From Bacteroidales bacterium (GTDB lineage Bacteria > Bacteroidota > Bacteroidia > Bacteroidales > UBA932): a DNA stretch of 64,000 bases. The notes below the pieces were generated by a model. The model made no database searches, was not told the DNA's origin, and saw only the letters and a program-made list of their open reading frames with translations. A program made the position numbers and the translations under genes. Below, piece after piece: positions 61,970 to 64,000 of the stretch. Position 1 is the stretch's first letter. The number at the start of each line of letters is the position of its first letter. The DNA is taken from NCBI GenBank assembly GCA_017513445.1, contig JAFXFS010000001.1, forward strand, positions 33,602 to 97,601. Direction: 5' to 3'.

Positions 61970-62584
61970 TTAGAATAGTCCGTGAAGTTCAGCATCAATT
62001 TTATCCAAAATTGTACTGAAATCTTCAGGTCTCTCTTCGAACTTAAGATTATCTACATCAAGAATTAGTAGTTTTCCATCAGTATAACTATTAATCCACT
62101 CCTCGTATCTGTCATTCAATCCTTTAAGATAGTCAATACGGATACTGCTTTCATATTCGCGACCTCTCTTCTGAATTTGTGTAACAAGGTTGGAGATTGA
62201 AGAACGTAGATAAATCAACAAATCAGGAGGATTAACCAAAGAGACCATCAGCGAGAAGAGAGATTGATAGTTTTCAAAATCTCTGGTGGACATAAGCCCC
62301 ATTGAGTGAAGGTTCGGAGCAAAAATTCTTGCATCTTCATAAATGCTTCTGTCTTGAACTATAACTTCGTTTGTCTTGGAAATATCAACGATGTCCTTGA
62401 ATCGGGTGTTCAAGAAATATATTTGGATATTAAAAGACCATCTCTCCATATCGTTGTAATAATCAGCAAGATATGGGTTGTAATCAACAGACTCATACTT
62501 AGGAGTCCAATTATAGTGTTGAGATAGAAGTTTTGTAAGTGTAGTTTTTCCGCTACCAATATTTCCCGCAATGGCAATGTGCAT
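61970..62584 (-). CDS. Deoxynucleoside kinase
   Basis: 204 residues. P-loop IAIAGNIGSGKTTLTKLLS near residue 4, the catalytic Glu in YESVDYNPYLADYY near 35, VIVQDRSIYEDARIFA (DRS motif) near 75, and the LID Arg residues in QIQKRGREYESSIR near 140. Belongs to the deoxyadenosine/deoxyguanosine kinase group, which salvages deoxynucleosides. It would be a natural cytoplasmic end-point for DNA scavenging. Promoter box TATTTTTG at 62613-62620 on the minus strand. Confidence 0.9.
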   Translation of the reverse strand: MHIAIAGNIGSGKTTLTKLLSQHYNWTPKYESVDYNPYLADYYNDMERWSFNIQIYFLNTRFKDIVDISKTNEVIVQDRSIYEDARIFAPNLHSMGLMSTRDFENYQSLFSLMVSLVNPPDLLIYLRSSISNLVTQIQKRGREYESSIRIDYLKGLNDRYEEWINSYTDGKLLILDVDNLKFEERPEDFSTILDKIDAELHGLF

Positions 62585-62633
62585 AACTCTTTAGGTTTTA
62601 TTGTTTCTATTACAAAAATAAGAACTCTTTTTT

Positions 62634-62641
62634 TAATTTTG
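62634..62641 (+). promoter_or_regulatory. -7 promoter box (TAATTTTG) for the MBL-fold gene
   Basis: 18 bp before the ATG at 62660; divergent from the deoxynucleoside kinase promoter. Confidence 0.5.
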
Positions 62642-62659
62642 TAAAAAATGTAAAACAAT

Positions 62660-63316
62660 ATGGTCGAAGTAAAAACTTTTTATGTTAATCCTCTTCGTGA
62701 GTGCTGTTACGTAATCTACTCAACAACTGGTAATGATTGTGTTGTAGTAGATCCTGGGTGTGTAAGCGAAAGAGAGTTTAAAAGAGTAATAGATTTTATA
62801 GAGACAAGTAAGTTGGGATTAAGAGCCATTCTGTTAACACACGGCCATTTTGACCACGTGATAGGGGTGCCTTTCTTTAAGGATGTTGAAGTGTATCTTA
62901 ATAGCAAGGATAAAGATCTTTATTCTCAGGCAAAAGGTCAGTGTGACTATTATAGAATAGAAGTTGAGTGTGATTACTCAAAGGGTAATCTGGAGAATGA
63001 ACTCAAAGAGTTGGCTGAGGTAGATACTCTCTCTTTCGGAGAGTTAAATTGTAAGGTTTTACATACGCCAGGCCATTCAAGGGGTTCTGTATGCTTCTAT
63101 TTTAAAGAGGATGAAATTCTGATAAGCGGAGATACTTTGTTCCAGGGGAGTGTGGGAAGAACAGATTTGCAAGGTGGTAATTATGAGTCACTTATGGGTA
63201 GTTTAGAGAAGAGTATTGTGACTCTACCAAAGAGTGTTAAAGTATATCCGGGGCACGGTTATCCAACAACAATTGGAACGGAATTACTGATAAATCCTTT
63301 CCTTAAGGAGTTATAG
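62660..63316 (+). CDS. MBL-fold metallo-hydrolase (glyoxalase II-like)
   Basis: 218 residues with the full metal set: LTHGHFDHVIG near 67, HTPGHSRGSVCFY near 135, ISGDTLFQGSVGRTDL near 155 and VYPGHGYPTTIG near 201. The compact size and GSVGRTDL motif are those of hydroxyacylglutathione-hydrolase-like enzymes of unknown substrate. uvrA starts three bases after its stop, so they are cotranscribed. Confidence 0.9.
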   Translation: MVEVKTFYVNPLRECCYVIYSTTGNDCVVVDPGCVSEREFKRVIDFIETSKLGLRAILLTHGHFDHVIGVPFFKDVEVYLNSKDKDLYSQAKGQCDYYRIEVECDYSKGNLENELKELAEVDTLSFGELNCKVLHTPGHSRGSVCFYFKEDEILISGDTLFQGSVGRTDLQGGNYESLMGSLEKSIVTLPKSVKVYPGHGYPTTIGTELLINPFLKEL

Positions 63317-63319
63317 AAT

Positions 63320-64000
63320 ATGGATTATATAGAGATAGTTGGGGCTAAAGAGCATAATCTAAAGAGTGTAGATCTTACCATTCCTCGTGGCAAGTTGGTT
63401 GTTGTTACAGGACTTTCGGGTAGTGGTAAATCTTCATTAGCATTTGATACAATCTGTGCAGAGGGGCAGCGTCGTTATCTGGATACGCTCTCTTCCTATG
63501 CAAAGCACTTTATTGGTGTAATGGAGAAGCCCGATGTTGATGAAATTCGTGGTTTGAGCCCAATTATATCTATTGAACAAAAGACTGTTGGTCGTAATCC
63601 TCGTTCAACAGTTGGTACGATTACAGAGATTTATGATTTTTTGCGTCTTCTCTATGCCAGGGTTGCCACAGCATACTCTCCAGTAACAGGGAAGCCGATG
63701 ATAAAATACTCCGACGATCAGATTATTGACCTTATAATTCAGAATTATAATAATAAGAAAGTACTCCTTTTGGCTCCTTTAGTAAGGGGACGAAAGGGAC
63801 ACTATAAAGATCTAATAGAGTTATCAATTAAGAGGGGCTTTACTCAAATCAGAATTGATGATGAGATTTATAATTTAAATGATGTCCCACCTTTAGATCG
63901 TTATAAAACGCACTTTATTGAGTTGGTGATTGATAAATTAATCCCAAAAGAGGAGGATAAAGGAAGAATCAGATCCTCAATTGCAACTGCAATGAATTAT
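63320..64000 (+). CDS. uvrA: Excinuclease ABC subunit UvrA (N-terminal part, cut by window edge)
   Basis: The first 227 codons of UvrA: DYIEIVGAKEHNLKSVDLTI, Walker A VTGLSGSGKSSLAFDTI near 32, GQRRYLDTLSSYAKHFIG near 52, and LSPIISIEQKTVGRNPRSTV near 81. At the place of the first zinc finger, where many UvrA proteins have CPxCG, the sequence is YSPVTGKPMIKYSD with no Cys. Such Cys-less forms occur in Bacteroidetes, so this may be the usual type here rather than a defect. The remainder lies beyond the window. Confidence 0.93.
   Translation, partial: MDYIEIVGAKEHNLKSVDLTIPRGKLVVVTGLSGSGKSSLAFDTICAEGQRRYLDTLSSYAKHFIGVMEKPDVDEIRGLSPIISIEQKTVGRNPRSTVGTITEIYDFLRLLYARVATAYSPVTGKPMIKYSDDQIIDLIIQNYNNKKVLLLAPLVRGRKGHYKDLIELSIKRGFTQIRIDDEIYNLNDVPPLDRYKTHFIELVIDKLIPKEEDKGRIRSSIATAMNY

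Noticed and set aside
1..64000. CRISPR arrays, rRNA and tRNA genes
   Set aside because: No regularly spaced repeats, no rRNA sequence and no cloverleaf with a T-loop motif were seen on either strand; the element does not appear to be integrated at a tRNA gene.

Overview
The window is chromosomal DNA of a low-GC member of the order Bacteroidales. This rests on the TAnnTTTG promoter boxes before many genes, the near absence of Shine-Dalgarno sequences, the many BACON/OB-type lipoproteins, an Oar-like TonB receptor, an SdhC of the b558 family and IntDOT-like integrases. I cannot name a genus from the sequence alone.

Layout. 1-11.7 kb is core metabolism: lgt (cut by the window edge), an rRNA-type methyltransferase, pgk, a beta-lactamase-fold lipoprotein, the pyrH-frr-DAHP synthase/chorismate mutase operon, sdhC without its usual partners, a cluster of REP-like palindromes, an Omp85 barrel, an acyltransferase and a bile-acid-symporter-type carrier. 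11.9-21.6 kb is a six-gene operon: a three-repeat OB-type lipoprotein, a DNA/RNA non-specific nuclease lipoprotein, an exported endonuclease/exonuclease/phosphatase (EEP), a TonB receptor, a second OB-type lipoprotein and an EEP without a signal peptide. It reads as an extracellular nucleic-acid degradation and uptake locus. ahcY and a C69 dipeptidase follow.

24.85-45.45 kb is a mobilizable element bounded by imperfect inverted repeats. It has an IntDOT-like integrase at the left end and a mobilization module (MobC, relaxase, DUF3408-type protein, probable oriT hairpin, two helix-turn-helix proteins) at the right. Between them is a defence cargo: an AbiEi/AbiEii toxin-antitoxin pair, a Gabija-type GajA/GajB pair, a decayed type III Res fragment, a two-TM protein with a PD-(D/E)xK nuclease domain, and a three-gene restriction-modification-like operon (small methyltransferase-like protein, Eco57I-type methylase, GIY-YIG/helicase). 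That operon lies just downstream of a 153-bp segment flanked by perfect 19-bp inverted repeats, next to a second tyrosine recombinase. The promoter boxes inside the segment point away from the operon, so it looks like an invertible (phase-variable) promoter caught in the OFF orientation.

45.5-64 kb returns to core genes: small envelope proteins, comF, cdaA, mutS2, and metK with a SAM-II-like riboswitch and an attenuator terminator. An Oar-like TonB receptor follows, with a large OB-repeat lipoprotein whose C-terminal domain matches that of the first nucleic-acid-locus lipoprotein. Then come a sugar nucleotidyltransferase, a PfkB/adenosine-kinase-like kinase, a flippase-like membrane protein, a deoxynucleoside kinase, an MBL-fold hydrolase and the start of uvrA. 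The two nucleoside kinases and AhcY would fit use of scavenged nucleosides, but that link is inference.
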